Notes: generated by a model from the letters alone, not told the origin. Shown: positions 9,398-19,935, numbered from the stretch's first letter. The stretch: 29,180 bases of DNA from Hofstenia miamia (GCA_900660155.1 CABFPE010000021.1:2343211-2372390), one strand, 5' to 3'. Made by a program: numbers and translations.

Positions 9398-10130
9398 TAG
9401 TGCTGGATCCGGTCCGGTTAATCCAGTCTAGTTAAACCGGTTAATCTGTAGGAGCCGGTTGAGCAGTTTAAAACTGGTTAAGTAATTCTATCCTTCATTG
9501 AAATTATATTGATTAGAATGTTTGCGGTGTTACAAAACAATAGAAATTGTGGGAAAGGGTTCAAAGATTTATATTGTTGTAATTCTAGTCCTAATCTACA
9601 TTTGTCTTTCAATTTATCGGTTAAACTAAGTTTAGATATTTTTTGGGTACAAGATAAATGAATATTATAAAATTTTCATAAAATCATAGCACTAGGGTTT
9701 TTAGAGAATGGTATTTCTATAACAAACTAGCAATCATCCTAAAGCAAAAGTTTTAAGCTGATTTCTTTCTAGGTAACAAAGCTACCCCAACCTTAGATTA
9801 TTGATGTTTTTTTGAATTTTGGTAAGCAAAGTTAGGATGATTTCCATATTGTGCAGACAAAAAGTAATTAAAAAATGTGGAAAAGAAACAATATCAGGTT
9901 CTTCCAATTTGATTTGAGCTCAAAATCCTATTGTAGTTTTTCTTGGGGTAACAAAATTACATCACACTTCGCTTAAGCGTTATAGAATTGCAATAACGTG
10001 CGGACTATTTTAAAAAAATATCAAATTTGTCGGAAAAGGATGCATAAATTCGGTTTGTTGTTGCTATATATACTAGATTTCAAGTCATTCATAAAGTTTT
10101 AAATTTAGTCCTTTTTTGCGTATGACCACA
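9398..10130 (+). repeat. CCGGTT-rich dispersed repeat, copy 1 (hAT-like, non-autonomous)
   Basis: It begins TAGTGCTGGATCCGGTCCGG and has several CCGGTTAA-type units in its first 85 bases. The body then matches a second copy at 26212-26594 (shared blocks around GCGGTGTTACAAAACAATAG and AGTCCTAATCTACATTT, and near the end GGAAAAGGATGCA and TTGTTGCTATATA). It is about 350 bases longer internally than that copy. A TAGTGCTGGA start is reminiscent of hAT termini, but no coding sequence or target duplication is visible. It lies in the second receptor intron. Confidence 0.7.
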
Positions 10131-10132
10131 TA

Positions 10133-10134
<2 letters not shown>

Positions 10135-10181
<47 letters not shown>
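10135..10181. repeat. (TA)n microsatellite
   Basis: About 47 bases of alternating TA directly follow the CCGGTT-rich repeat. It is bordered by GCGTATGA on the left (10118-10125) and TCATACGT on the right, a short imperfect inverted pair. Confidence 0.9.
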
Positions 10182-10183
<2 letters not shown>

Positions 10184-11400
10184 TACGTAAATTCACAATC
10201 AAATATTGAATTGCGTCAACCGTTAGTGAAATAATCCCGTTAGCACAGTTAACTTTACTATTGTGAGACCGCTCAACAAAAAATGTAAGGCCCAATAATG
10301 ATTGGTTTCACAACAACAGCTATTAAGATGCGATGTTCACTATGATCTTGAACTACCCCAGAATATTTTTATATAATTATCGTTATGATTTAGAAAATGT
10401 GAGACATTTACTGGATAACAGCCAAATATAACTAAAACACTATTCTAGAAATTGTATTACTCTATTTTCGTTCAATTCATTTTGACTTGCAATATTAAGG
10501 ATAGTACATTCAAAGAATATCATAGCATTTTACATCATATGTCTAATATAATAAGAGAAATGTTATAGATTTTATTTGGAAACATTATTAGTCATTCAGC
10601 TATCGCATTGTTTACTTCCATTATTTTTATATTTTATTGAAACATGTATAAACTAATTGCAAGATTTGTATTGAGTATGCCTATGTACATGAATTTCCTA
10701 CCGAACTGCGTCTAGATAAGGCATACCGATAGATTTAGAAATAAAACATGTCAGTTTGCAACGTCATTCACTACATATACAAACTAGAACTGTGATTAGA
10801 TCATGCCAGAAAGGCCGTTTGCTTCAATATAACCTTAATTGGGAGCAGTGTAACAGAGCTACCTGCATCTGCATGCTCTTATGTTAGTTTTCTCTCTGTT
10901 CAAAATAATTGTTGACTTAATATAGTTGGTTTCTACTAACCATCATAAATTCCTCGATACATGTTTTCACCGACAATAACTAGGATTTATTGCAATCAGG
11001 AGATACTACAATCGGACTAGATGAGCATTAGAAACTTGTATTATACCTGCTCTACATTTAAAATTCATCAGGATTGTCCAGTGGGGTGGCGATCCAATAG
11101 ACTTTGTGGGGTAAGTTGGTGTGCTATCGAGATGAAATTTAAGCGCCAATATAAGGGTGCTTTCTTTGCTTTCTAAAATCAACTTCAGAAATATTCTTTA
11201 GCATCAAACCGCACTAGTGAAAAATAAACAACTCGTCAAAAGCTGTTTTTCAAAATTCTGATTTCCTAAATGAACAATAAGATTGGTTCTTGAACTGACT
11301 AAAAAGCAATCAGTGAAAAATGATTTCGAAGGGCACATTAAAACGTAAATTTCAATCAACAACGTGTATCTTATATATGAAATGAATTTCTTCTCATTAT
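10182..11400 (+). other. Second receptor intron, no feature recognised
   Basis: AT-rich intron without coding frames of protein-like composition. A G-rich patch at 11078-11125 (GTCCAGTGGGGTGGCGATCC) resembles the edge of a repeat, and similar TGGTGGGGTAAG wording recurs at 11806-11819, but no element boundaries can be drawn. Confidence 0.45.
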
Positions 11401-11439
11401 TTATACATGTATATATGTATATATTTATATATTTGTTTA

Positions 11440-11501
<62 letters not shown>

Positions 11502-11770
11502 AATACATATACATATATATACATATACATATATAATTGCATAAAACTTTGTGAAAAACCAATTGCCAAAACTTTTTATATATATATNNNNNNNNNNNNN
11601 NNNNNNNNNNNNNNNNNNNNNNNNNNNNNNNNNNNNNNNNNNNNNNNNNNNNNNNNNNNNNNNNNNNNNNNNNNNNNNNNNNNNNNNNNNNNNNNNNNNN
11701 NNNNNNNNNNNNNNNNNNNNNNNNNNNNNNNNNNNNNNNNNNNNNNNNNNTATATATATATATATATGTA
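11401..11770. repeat. (TA)n microsatellite region with 163-base assembly gap
   Basis: TA-rich tracts (pure TA at about 11443-11500) run into N at 11588-11750 and resume as TA at 11751-11767. The gap is bounded by TA repeat on both sides, so it probably reflects collapse or failure to assemble a long microsatellite; its true length is unknown. ORFs of Tyr/Ile repeats here are artefacts. Just after it, GTTCCGT and ACGGAAC (11776-11799) can form a small hairpin. Confidence 0.9.
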
Positions 11771-12006
11771 TAGGGGTTCCGTGGATATCTCTACGGAACG
11801 TTTATGTGGTGGGGTAAGGTGGATTCAAAATATTGCTCCATGAACAAGCCAGTTATGAAATAGCCATAAAATTAGTAGATTATTAATAGAATAAATTCTT
11901 GAGATGTTTTGCCACGCTTAGATTACATAATGAAAAACGTTAAAAATTTCGAATTATATTAATATATGTTAATCTAAATATATGTAGTATTTTGAAACTT
12001 ATTTAG

Positions 12007-12131
12007 GACACTTAAACTGTAAAAAGAAACCTAATTTCACACCACAACCAAATGCTAACCATTATGAGGAACATTGTTTTCAAAATGCTAATGTACCAGA
12101 AGAAGATCCCTATTTGCATCCATATAATTAA
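12007..12131 (+). CDS. Receptor exon 3 of 3: cytoplasmic tail and stop
   Basis: After the acceptor gaaacttatttag (AG 12005-12006), the first two bases complete the phase-1 codon from the membrane exon (C+GA = Arg). Forty more codons follow, then TAA at 12129-12131. The tail starts RHLNCKKKPNF, a juxtamembrane stop-transfer patch with a cysteine that could be palmitoylated. It continues through polar sequence with NHYEEHCF and ends PEEDPYLHPYN. Three tyrosines lie in acidic or proline contexts and could be phosphorylation or adaptor sites; none is a perfect ITIM (S/I/V/L-x-Y-x-x-I/V/L). Both intron phases agree across the three exons, which is unlikely by chance. A poly(A) signal follows 54 bases after the stop. 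It is the 3' end of the only host gene I can support in the window. Confidence 0.75.
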
Positions 12132-12184
12132 TAGACTATTTTTGTTTTAATCTTGTGGTTAATGATTTGTTAAGGAATGCTGTA

Positions 12185-12190
12185 AATAAA
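12185..12190 (+). promoter_or_regulatory. Poly(A) signal AATAAA of the receptor gene
   Basis: A canonical AATAAA lies 54 bases after the TAA, followed by a T-rich stretch and TGAGTGG around 12200-12210. Spacing and sequence fit cleavage near 12205-12215 and a very short 3' UTR. If longer transcripts read past it, the islands at 13443-13775 would be accessible. Confidence 0.6.
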
Positions 12191-12215
12191 CGTTCTTATA
12201 TTTTTGAGTGGATTT

Positions 12216-13440
12216 AAAATGAATTATATGAGCAAATAGGAATATTTTAAATGCATTTCACTTTCCAAAAATATAAAATCATAGCATTATTATTAACATG
12301 AAATTTGTATTTATTCTTATCTGATGTTGAAATCGGGTATAAAATGTGCAAGCGTTTTGAAATATTTCGTGTGCAAGAGTTATTAAATGTTTCGTAAACT
12401 TGAATTTAATCTGAAGGAACTCAGCATCTGCAATATATCATGTATTCTTTTGGTTACAGATTCCATTAGTGTAGCAAAAACCACAAAAAAGAATGTTGGG
12501 TAAAATGTAATAATTCATTTCGTAGCATTACCAATGTAAAACTATTCAAAAATTATTATTGAAGTTCAAAAATATGGTTATCAAGAGTATTTTCCAATTA
12601 TGACCTTTCCCAATCTATAATATTTTTAATTCTTTTGCAGATTAAAAATCACGTTGTTAACCAGTAAATTTTAACTCAAGTTAATATTTTGATTAACTAC
12701 ATGTTCATTACTTCTTAGTCACTTTGTAGTGCACGGAATTTAATATTTTTGTATTAAATTTTTTTTAAATTTTCCAAATGAGTCATTTTCCAACAATTAA
12801 TAAAATTTTTTCTTCAGCTTGTAATATGCAAGCCCATAATTTGTCATTAAATATGATTATAGATAAAGAAAAAGGAAGTCATTATAGCACAAACTAAATA
12901 TACTAAGCAAAAATATCAGACAAAAATATTTTTCTTCTTTTATTTACTATTAATAGAATTATATTACCATCTTTAATAAAAATCGTCTCGATTTCAGACG
13001 GTTGAATTTCGAGGCAAAACAGTATTTTTTTATTTATATTCAAACATTGAATAAATTAGATTTACATACGTGTAAGGTTATAATGCGTATTTATATTTTA
13101 CATATACAAGGCGTTTAAAAAATCAGGTAACGTTTTAGTGAAAAATGATGATATTATCCCTCATAGTGTATGAGATAACTTCAACGAATTTAAATAAAAA
13201 ATCCCTTCAAATTTAGCAAAATTATTCATATGATAATCAAAAAAGCCTTGGTGCTTGAGTTTGTTTGGAAAATGCTAGTGTTTTCTAATTGATACTATGT
13301 TGCTGCTACTCTAGGCAATACTCATATCCACTACAAAAAACTTAATCTTCAGAGCGCTGTTTAAGTTTCCCAACCTAAAAAAAACACTCAATGACTTTTT
13401 GTTGCTTTAATTCATATATAATCGTTTGTCCATAATCAAG
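12216..13440. other. Downstream flank, no gene recognised
   Basis: Very AT-rich sequence after the receptor poly(A) signal. There are no ORFs with protein-like composition, no paired inverted repeats and no RNA gene signature. The coding-like islands begin at its right edge. Confidence 0.45.
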
Positions 13441-13442
13441 AA

Positions 13443-13583
13443 GGATTTCATTCAGAGTCCTTCAGGACAGATCCGTTTACTCATCGCGAAGACCGGGAAA
13501 TGGGACTGAGAACAAAACACGAGACAGAACCAGAAGAAGTAGGACCACCTTCAACTTTTCAGTTTCAACCAGGACCAATTTGA
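13443..13583 (+). other. GC-rich island A: possible alternative or relict tail exon
   Basis: An acceptor-like gatttcattcag (AG 13454-13455) is followed by an open frame that, entered in phase 1 as the membrane exon requires, reads SFRTDPFTHREDREMGLRTK, then HETEPEEVGPPSTFQFQPGP and Ile, with TGA at 13581-13583. The peptide is charged, proline-containing and lacks hydrophobic segments, as a cytoplasmic tail would. The patch is clearly richer in GC than the sequence on either side. Another frame is open over the same DNA, so the reading is not unique. It shares ACCAGAAGAAG with the real tail exon. I see no assignable protein family. Confidence 0.32.
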
Positions 13584-13644
13584 CAATATATTTCGTTGAA
13601 TTAAAATATGTTCCAGATTTAACTTGATGTATATATGCATAATT

Positions 13645-13775
13645 TTAGGACATTAAACTGTAATATGAATATGCAGAAGAATTATGGAATCGGAATCAAC
13701 GAACGGCAACAAAATCGTACAGGACTAGACGCGAAAGGGACTGACAAATTGAACATGGCGCGGAACAGCGATTAA
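13645..13775 (+). other. GC-rich island B with a copy of the tail-exon acceptor
   Basis: The sequence TTTTAGGACATTAAACTGTAA (from 13643) matches TTTAGGACACTTAAACTGTAA at the start of the tail exon (from 12002) except for one missing base. That deletion puts a TAA two codons into the exon. About 20 bases further on the DNA becomes GC-rich and holds an open frame of 36 codons from an ATG at 13665 (MNMQKNYGIGINERQQNRTG onward, stop 13773-13775). ACAATATATTTC and CCAGATTT follow this island and also follow island A, suggesting tandem duplication. It is probably a relict. Confidence 0.35.
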
Positions 13776-13799
13776 AGGCGGCACAATATATTTCCAGAT

Positions 13800-14516
13800 T
13801 TCCTTTTTCTAACAATGATATGTAACCTAACCTTGCTAAGTCACAAGAAACATACGTTTTTTCTCAAAATTGACCTTCGATAGTTTTCAATACAATATTC
13901 CAGTTTATGCTATATTCTATATTTAGAATTTTCTACTTTAAGCAAATCGCTCTTATAAACCTGTTATTCATTTCAAAACTATGATAACGATGCTTTCAAA
14001 TAAAAAAATTTATTTAGCTTTTATGCATAAATCATGAATATTAGCAAATATTTGAATTTAAACAAAGTCAATCAATTTTAATGATTACCAAAGATACCGT
14101 CTTATCTTTACTATCAAAATATTGAAAGGGTACGTTTGTTATTGAATTACTCATAGATTTCTTATAAATCAAACTATTTTTTCGATGCTAGTTTCATTTT
14201 AAAATTCCAATTAGTAACTACATGTAATGACGCTGAAAACTCTCTTAGCAGCTTAACCCAGTACCAGTGCACAGTTGACCTATATATAACTTCAAGTAGC
14301 TATTCGTACTGCAGTATTTTCGCAGCATGAATTATTGTCCCATTTTGAATTCTAAATCTTTATAAACACAAAATGAAAGTGCTCTGGTAGTAAATCTTTT
14401 AATTTATTGTTCAGTAATTCCATAAATCCTTGAAAATAAGTAAAAAGATTTGAGTTAACTATTTGAAAAATGATTAAATAAACTTTACAATATCAATGAA
14501 GTGGTTCAAGATATAG
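13800..14516. other. No gene recognised
   Basis: AT-rich sequence with only short random ORFs and no repeat structure that I can pair, ending at the target duplication of the hAT-like element at 14517. Confidence 0.45.
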
Positions 14517-14524
14517 GCCTACAT

Positions 14525-14980
14525 CAGGGCTTGAAATGGATTGGGTCACATTTGCTTCTAATTTTTTGGGTTGGTTTGGGTTACGTCAAGCAATAAAAAG
14601 ATTTTAGGGCATACATAAATAGTTTGTGCCAATGCTTCAAGACAATTGTCTTGATATATTGGCACAAACTATTTATGTATGGGTCATGATTGGGTTATTA
14701 AAAGACATTATGGATGCAGGCTTGCAAGATTTTATATATATATAAGCATTTACTTTCAGAACTATTTATCTATGTTTACTCTTCAATATATTTTATATAT
14801 GCTTCTTTTCTAACGTGTTCATGTTCATGTATATTGATTATAAAGCAAGAGCATTGATATTAAACTGGCTCATGCTTGGGTCATTCTTTTACAAAACTTT
14901 GGGTTGCGTTAAACGCATTAAAAGCTCAAAAAAATTTGGGTTGAGTTGGCTCAAAACATCATGACCCATTTACAGCGCTA
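14525..14980. mobile_element. Non-autonomous hAT-like element (MITE) with 8-bp target duplication
   Basis: A perfect 8-base direct repeat GCCTACAT flanks the element at 14517-14524 and 14981-14988. The ends are imperfect inverted repeats: CAGGGCTTGAAATGG inward from 14525 and TAGCGCTGTAAATGG inward from 14980 (11 of 15 bases agree). Eight-base duplications and C/TAG-type ends are hallmarks of hAT transposons. The 456-base body has no transposase. It has repeated GGGTT/TTGGG motifs near both ends and a 72-base near-perfect palindrome at 14610-14681. Confidence 0.82.
14610..14681. repeat. 72-base near-perfect hairpin inside the hAT-like MITE
   Basis: The two 36-base arms meet at 14645/14646 and pair at 33 of 36 positions. 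The outer 24 pairs are perfect (14610-14633 with 14658-14681). The three exceptions are the pairs 14634/14657 (G-T, a wobble in RNA), 14635/14656 and 14636/14655. The inner pairs are CAAGACAATTGTCTTG. As RNA it would fold into a long stem with almost no loop, a possible small-RNA precursor, or simply a cruciform-prone palindrome. Confidence 0.9.
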
Positions 14981-14988
14981 GCCTACAT

Positions 14989-17496
14989 GCAAGTGCGTCC
15001 ATGTTAAAAAATTTAAGTACTGATTTTTCTTCCAGAAAATCTGAATAATTTTACCTGGTGTCCCTCATTGGGTTATCGAAAGATATCATTTCTTAGTTTA
15101 GACAAATTTCAAAAAGTATTTTTAAAAGTCCTGTTACTTCACAGACTTTCTGAGTGACATAATGATTGACGATTGCTCACGCAAGATAGAAATTTAAAAA
15201 GAATCATATTTTCAACCTTCAATTTTTATTTCAGAATAATATTACAAATTCTGTGTTATATGTAATCAACATCAATCCAAAACACTATTTGTAAATTTAT
15301 ATTGACAATAACTTTGGTTTTTTATGAAATTTGTTATTATTACAATCATGAGAAAAAATTCTCACTGTGTACTTTTTTTATATCTACTAGAAGAAGAGAA
15401 AATCTTCACAGTGAATTATCTCCACATACGATGCATTCTTGCTGTTCAAGAAACATTTAGAAAAATTGCATTAGCAATCAAATTCCCTGTGTTATTAAAT
15501 TTGTACAATTCAATTATGCGATTAATTCTAAAAATGTACCTTTAAAAGTTAGTTGTGAATTGGGATATAATATTTATATACTCTAAGTTTATTTTAGAAT
15601 TTTTGAGATAACATGTTAAACGAACTTAGCAAAATTCAATCACATGCTCATTGAGTTATGATTGTAATGTTTTAATGTATTTAGTGTTTTGTCGATAACA
15701 TAAAAATATGTTTTGTAAAAAAACCCTGTTCCAAATATTACATATGAACTTTAAAATTTTTGTTTTATTATTCACTTCAATACGAAATTATACATTCAAC
15801 CATAATTACTTGAACAAATGAATGATTTTTACATTATTATTTATTAGTTTTTCGACCCAGTGATTTGAAAATTGAAAAAATATTTTAAAAAATATAACTG
15901 CCATAGCAACTCACATGGATGTATTACTGTGCGAATTGTATGTTCTTGCATGTTCATTAGTGCATAAACTTGGATAAACCAAATCAAAAATAGTAATTCG
16001 AACAGTTATTATAAGTTATATCTTGAGAATAAAGAAAATTTAATGTGGTAGAAGATCCCACTTCTGCGCATGAACAAGCCTGTATTTTGCATACAGTATT
16101 AATTCGGTACATTACTTGAAATTCAAGCATCTACTATATTATCAAAAAGCAAAAAAAACTGTATTAGATACAGTACTATTTAATTGCATCCAGTTAAGAT
16201 GATGCTTCTTAAGTAAACCAAAAATATCTAAAGCTAACTCAAAACAAGTAACCATTGACATTCAATAATCACAAATAATAATTAGACAGATCAAATACGT
16301 TGTGTACTGCTGAATATATCTTAGCATATATTCATACACATTACTTGCCAAGATTTGCAAAACATAAATATCTTTGTAAGATTTGTGTCGAAGTGCACCT
16401 ATTTTGTCAAGTTTTACCATTTTCAATTTATGCCTATATTTCCTATAAATCATTAGAATTCCTCATAACAAGTGTTTTAAGAAATTCTAGTAATTGCTAA
16501 GAAATAGGAAATTTTTAGGAATTTGCTAGAAATTATTAGGATCCTACAAGGATGAACAATATGGGTATGCATTGTCTACAGAAACTATTTCAATCTATTG
16601 GGGTCCCAAAATACTCTACAGTATTTGGAAATAAATAGGTTTTCAGGACTAATAAAGTTTAAATTTCAAATAATTCAAATGCTAGATACCAGATTCAAGA
16701 TTCCCTTAAAAGTATTTTTGTAAAAAAATGCAATTTGTCACGCTTTAGTACTATAAATTTTCATTGATTGTATTGCAATATTTTACCTTTTCGCAATTAT
16801 TCAATTCATATAATGATGAATCAAATTTCTTTGTCAATTGATGAAATCACTAGAGACAAACAAAATCAGATAATTTTTACTATTTGAAGATGCACGAAAA
16901 TCCATAGGAGTCAAATAGCTATTTAGAAACGCACCTTATTGATACATGTACTACCCCTTTATTGAAGAGTTGCGTTGGTAATTTTATAAAAAAGGCGATT
17001 CTGAATAAAGTTATATAATATAATATTTAACAGTTTCTGCGACATTTACCAGCAACATCAGCAGAGAGATCGCAATTGTCATAATTAAATTAAAGCTTCC
17101 AAATATAACTTTTAAAAGTTATTTATGATAAATTAAAGAGTAGAGATATTTCTAAATTGACAATAATGGTTTATATAATTAATGAATCATTGCAGAGTTG
17201 AAATCAGGTATAAGAGCATTTTAGCAAAATTTACTTATTATTTATAGTTTGGTGAAAGGGGTCCCATCATGATTGCAAACGCTAAGGAAAAATTACACAT
17301 TTTTTCAATTCGATATTTTCGAGAACTTCTTTCAGCAAAGATTTCGCGATTGTTGCTTTATAGTACTTGGGCCAATAGTTTTCTTGTTTATGTATTAGTT
17401 GTAAATTATATCAATTCTAGAATAAAACAACCGATTTAGGTTACAAGAATTCGTCCTCCAACCAGATCCATTCTAAAAGAATATTGGAAATATGTG
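14989..17496. other. Long stretch with no gene recognised
   Basis: About 2.5 kb of AT-rich DNA. The ORFs at 15324-15545 and 16262-16500 (both strands) have no domain, signal peptide or family resemblance and are of chance length for this composition. A small GAAATT/AGGAATTT repeat-like patch lies at 16480-16545. Nothing else is supported. Confidence 0.45.
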
Positions 17497-17504
17497 GTTG
17501 GATC

Positions 17505-18297
17505 TAGTGGCGAATACTGAAATATTCTTTAGAGGGGGCCAAATGCAAGATAAAATGTTCTGAATATTAATTTTAAAAATTGAAAACTATGCGTGAACTT
17601 CACCATCATTTACTGACTCCAAAAATGCAATTATACAATTTGTGTAACTTCTCATGACCCATTGGAATTTTTTATAAGTTTTAATTATTTCATTGTTTTT
17701 AGCCCAAAGTAGTAATATTGAAAGTGTGCAATTGTGTGAAATTGTATCAAATTTTTCAACAAAGTAGGATTATTTTTAGAAACAATTGTATTTTTTGTAA
17801 TATTTTTCACGAGAATATGCCCTAAATATAATAAATTATGTATTTCAAATAATAGGATTTCATTGTGCACTACAAGTGAGAAATTTTTAGTGCAGTTTTA
17901 ATGATATAGGATTAAGTAAAACACAAAATGTTTACACAAAAGTATGAAAAAGTTTGAATGTGTACCAACTCGTCAAATTATATAATTTTTTAAAATATTT
18001 TGATAAATTTCAAAATAATCCAACATCCCAAAAAGCAAAAATCTTGCTAAAATCAATGAAATTTTAAAATTACGAAAAATTGTGCTGGTTTTGAGAAGTC
18101 ACAAAAGTGTTTCTTGTAATTTTGGAGAAGGTGCATGTTTGTAAAGCCCGCCCATATCATTGAATTTGAATACAAAAATTTGATGCGCCCTATTGGTTAC
18201 AAAAAAATTTGGTTTGCAATTTTCTGCACCACTTTAACGAATTATTCTTATTTTAGAGGGGACCGGCCCCCTCTCCCCCCCCCTGTATCGGCTCCTG
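17505..18297. mobile_element. hAT-like non-autonomous element with near-perfect 8-bp duplication
   Basis: The flanks GTTGGATC (17497-17504) and GTTGGACC (18298-18305) are a direct repeat matching at 7 of 8 bases. The ends are imperfect inverted repeats: TAGTGGCGAATACTG inward from 17505 and CAGGAGCCGATACAG inward from 18297, each followed by AGAGGGGGCC (about 17531-17540 and, reversed, 18266-18275). No transposase is encoded. The ORFs inside (17685-17870 minus, 18135-18320 plus) have no recognisable content. Confidence 0.65.
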
Positions 18298-18305
18298 GTT
18301 GGACC

Positions 18306-18560
18306 CATGGTTCAATTTAATGTATTATGAGTCAGATTAGCCTGCTTCCTAACCCGCTTCTGTCTGTAAAATGCTCTGTTTTATACAAATTCATGTATAT
18401 ATTAACAAATGCACATGCTACTTTCTACAATTTGACATTTATTGGAAGCATGAAGCTAATGATAAGGTAAATGTGCCTTACGTATTATTATTATAAGAAA
18501 ATTTATATAAAGTTCCAGCTACAAAATAAACAAAATGGTTACCGGCGATTCGTAACTTTA
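18306..18560. other. No feature recognised
   Basis: Short AT-rich spacer between the hAT-like element and the antisense LINE; no coding or repeat signal. Confidence 0.4.
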
Positions 18561-18564
18561 TCTA

Positions 18565-19935
18565 GAATATGGACTGATGAAGAAATGTGCATTCGAATAC
18601 TTCTTGAATTCTAACAATGATGTAATTGCTCAAATACTTTCTGGTAGAGCATTCCACACAGAAGACCCGCCAAACTGAAAAATATAAACTCGATAATTGA
18701 CAAAAATTACTAACAGACAGAATTGATTTGGTTGACCATACTAAAGGTGTCATCAAAAATAACTCCGAGGTTTTTCGCAGGTTCTATACAAGGGTTCAGT
18801 ATAGATTAGGGAGCGAAGCAGCCTTAGAGATCAATGAATTTTTATAGTTAATACTTTTTACTTTAAAGACCGTTTTGCCATCATTTAAATGAAGATAGTT
18901 AGGAGCTATCCAAGCCCGGACTTCATCTAAGCAGTCCTGAGCTAAGTGAATCTTCGCTTTAAAGTCTGCTTTCGGAGAAAAAGAGTATCATCCGCGTAGA
19001 TCTGATAAATAGGAAGTGACGAAATGCAATTTGAATCAATGGTTGTATATGCAACACGAAAAGAATTAGCTCTAAGATATACACCAAAAGGAACACCCTG
19101 AAATGCAGAATATGCATTGTCAATTGTGAGTCGTTATCTCCTTTCAGAAAAATAGCCATTGAGCCAACTCAATGAAAGTCCATCAGTTTCGAACATATTT
19201 GCAAGACGATCAAGGAAAATTTCATAATCAATTCTATCAAATGGTGATGACTGATCAAAATAATATGCATGACGAATTCATGCTTTGCCATGAAATTGTG
19301 AATATCATTTGAGATTTTGGTAAGACAGGTTTCACAAGAAATATGTGGTTTGTAAGCTGAAGGTAACTCAGGTATTAATACATTTAATTCAAGGTGTTCC
19401 ACCAACCGATTGTGAATAATGCGTTCAACTTGTTTTGGTAATGAAGTGGTAGTAGCGATTGGCATTGCTCTTTCTCGAAGGTATGATTGAGCAGACGTTT
19501 CATATGATAATAGAAGAGGGAATGGGATCGTGGCAATTAGATTTTGACTGATGAGAATGGAAAATATCATAAAGCTCTGTCTCGTTAGGAGCATAAAACT
19601 GAAAATGCTGATTTTTTTGAATGGGCTGTAAGATGAAGCATAGGAAACTGATTGAATTCTATTGCAAATGCTTAATTTTTTTAAGTAAAATATGAAATTT
19701 AATCTTCTGCTCGTTCAAGCTTTGAATTACGTGAAAGAATAATGAAATCATTTGACTTGCCAAGTAATCGATGAATAATGTTGAAAAAGTATATAGCATT
19801 ACGACTGGAGCAGCTTACGAACTTATCACGATAAAACCTGACTTTAGGAATCCTTACAGCTAATTAATACGACGTTTTGCAGAGAGATATTGAGCTTTAT
19901 GGCTACAAATATCTAGATCAGTGGATGTATCTCAA
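18565..19935 (-). mobile_element. Antisense L2/CR1-like LINE remnant
   Basis: ORF2 motifs occur in order on the minus strand from about 19935 to 18565, from the pre-RT linker to the C-terminal SVWNALP motif. Neither end is clear and no target duplication was found. There is an internal deletion between the NLGV..D motif and the C-terminal motif. Confidence 0.78.
18565..19935 (-). pseudogene. L2/CR1-like ORF2 reverse transcriptase, decayed
   Basis: In order on the minus strand: a pre-RT linker (SHKAQYLSAKRRIN, then FYRDKFVSCSSRNAIYFFNI and HRLLGKSNDF, about 19900-19730); PIATTTSLPKQVERIIHNRL (about 19470-19400); LPSAYKPHISCETCLTKISN (about 19360-19310); a frame-shifted FDRIDYEIFLDRLANMF and LSWLNGYFSER; GVPFGVYLRANSF (eroded QGSVLGPLLF); QIYADDTLFFSES with the catalytic Asp pair at about 18994-18989; NLGVIFDDTFSMVNQI (about 18770-18722); and SVWNALPESI (about 18665-18635). 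The motif set points to the L2/CR1 clade. Multiple frameshifts and stops make it inactive. The 19169-19594 and 18959-19159 frames are pieces of it. Confidence 0.85.

Noticed and set aside
11204..11843. ORFs rich in Tyr-Ile repeats on both strands
   Set aside because: They are translations of the (TA)n microsatellite and of N bases, not proteins.
15324..15545. 73-codon ORF
   Set aside because: No signal peptide, membrane pattern or family similarity; expected by chance in 2.5 kb of AT-rich DNA.
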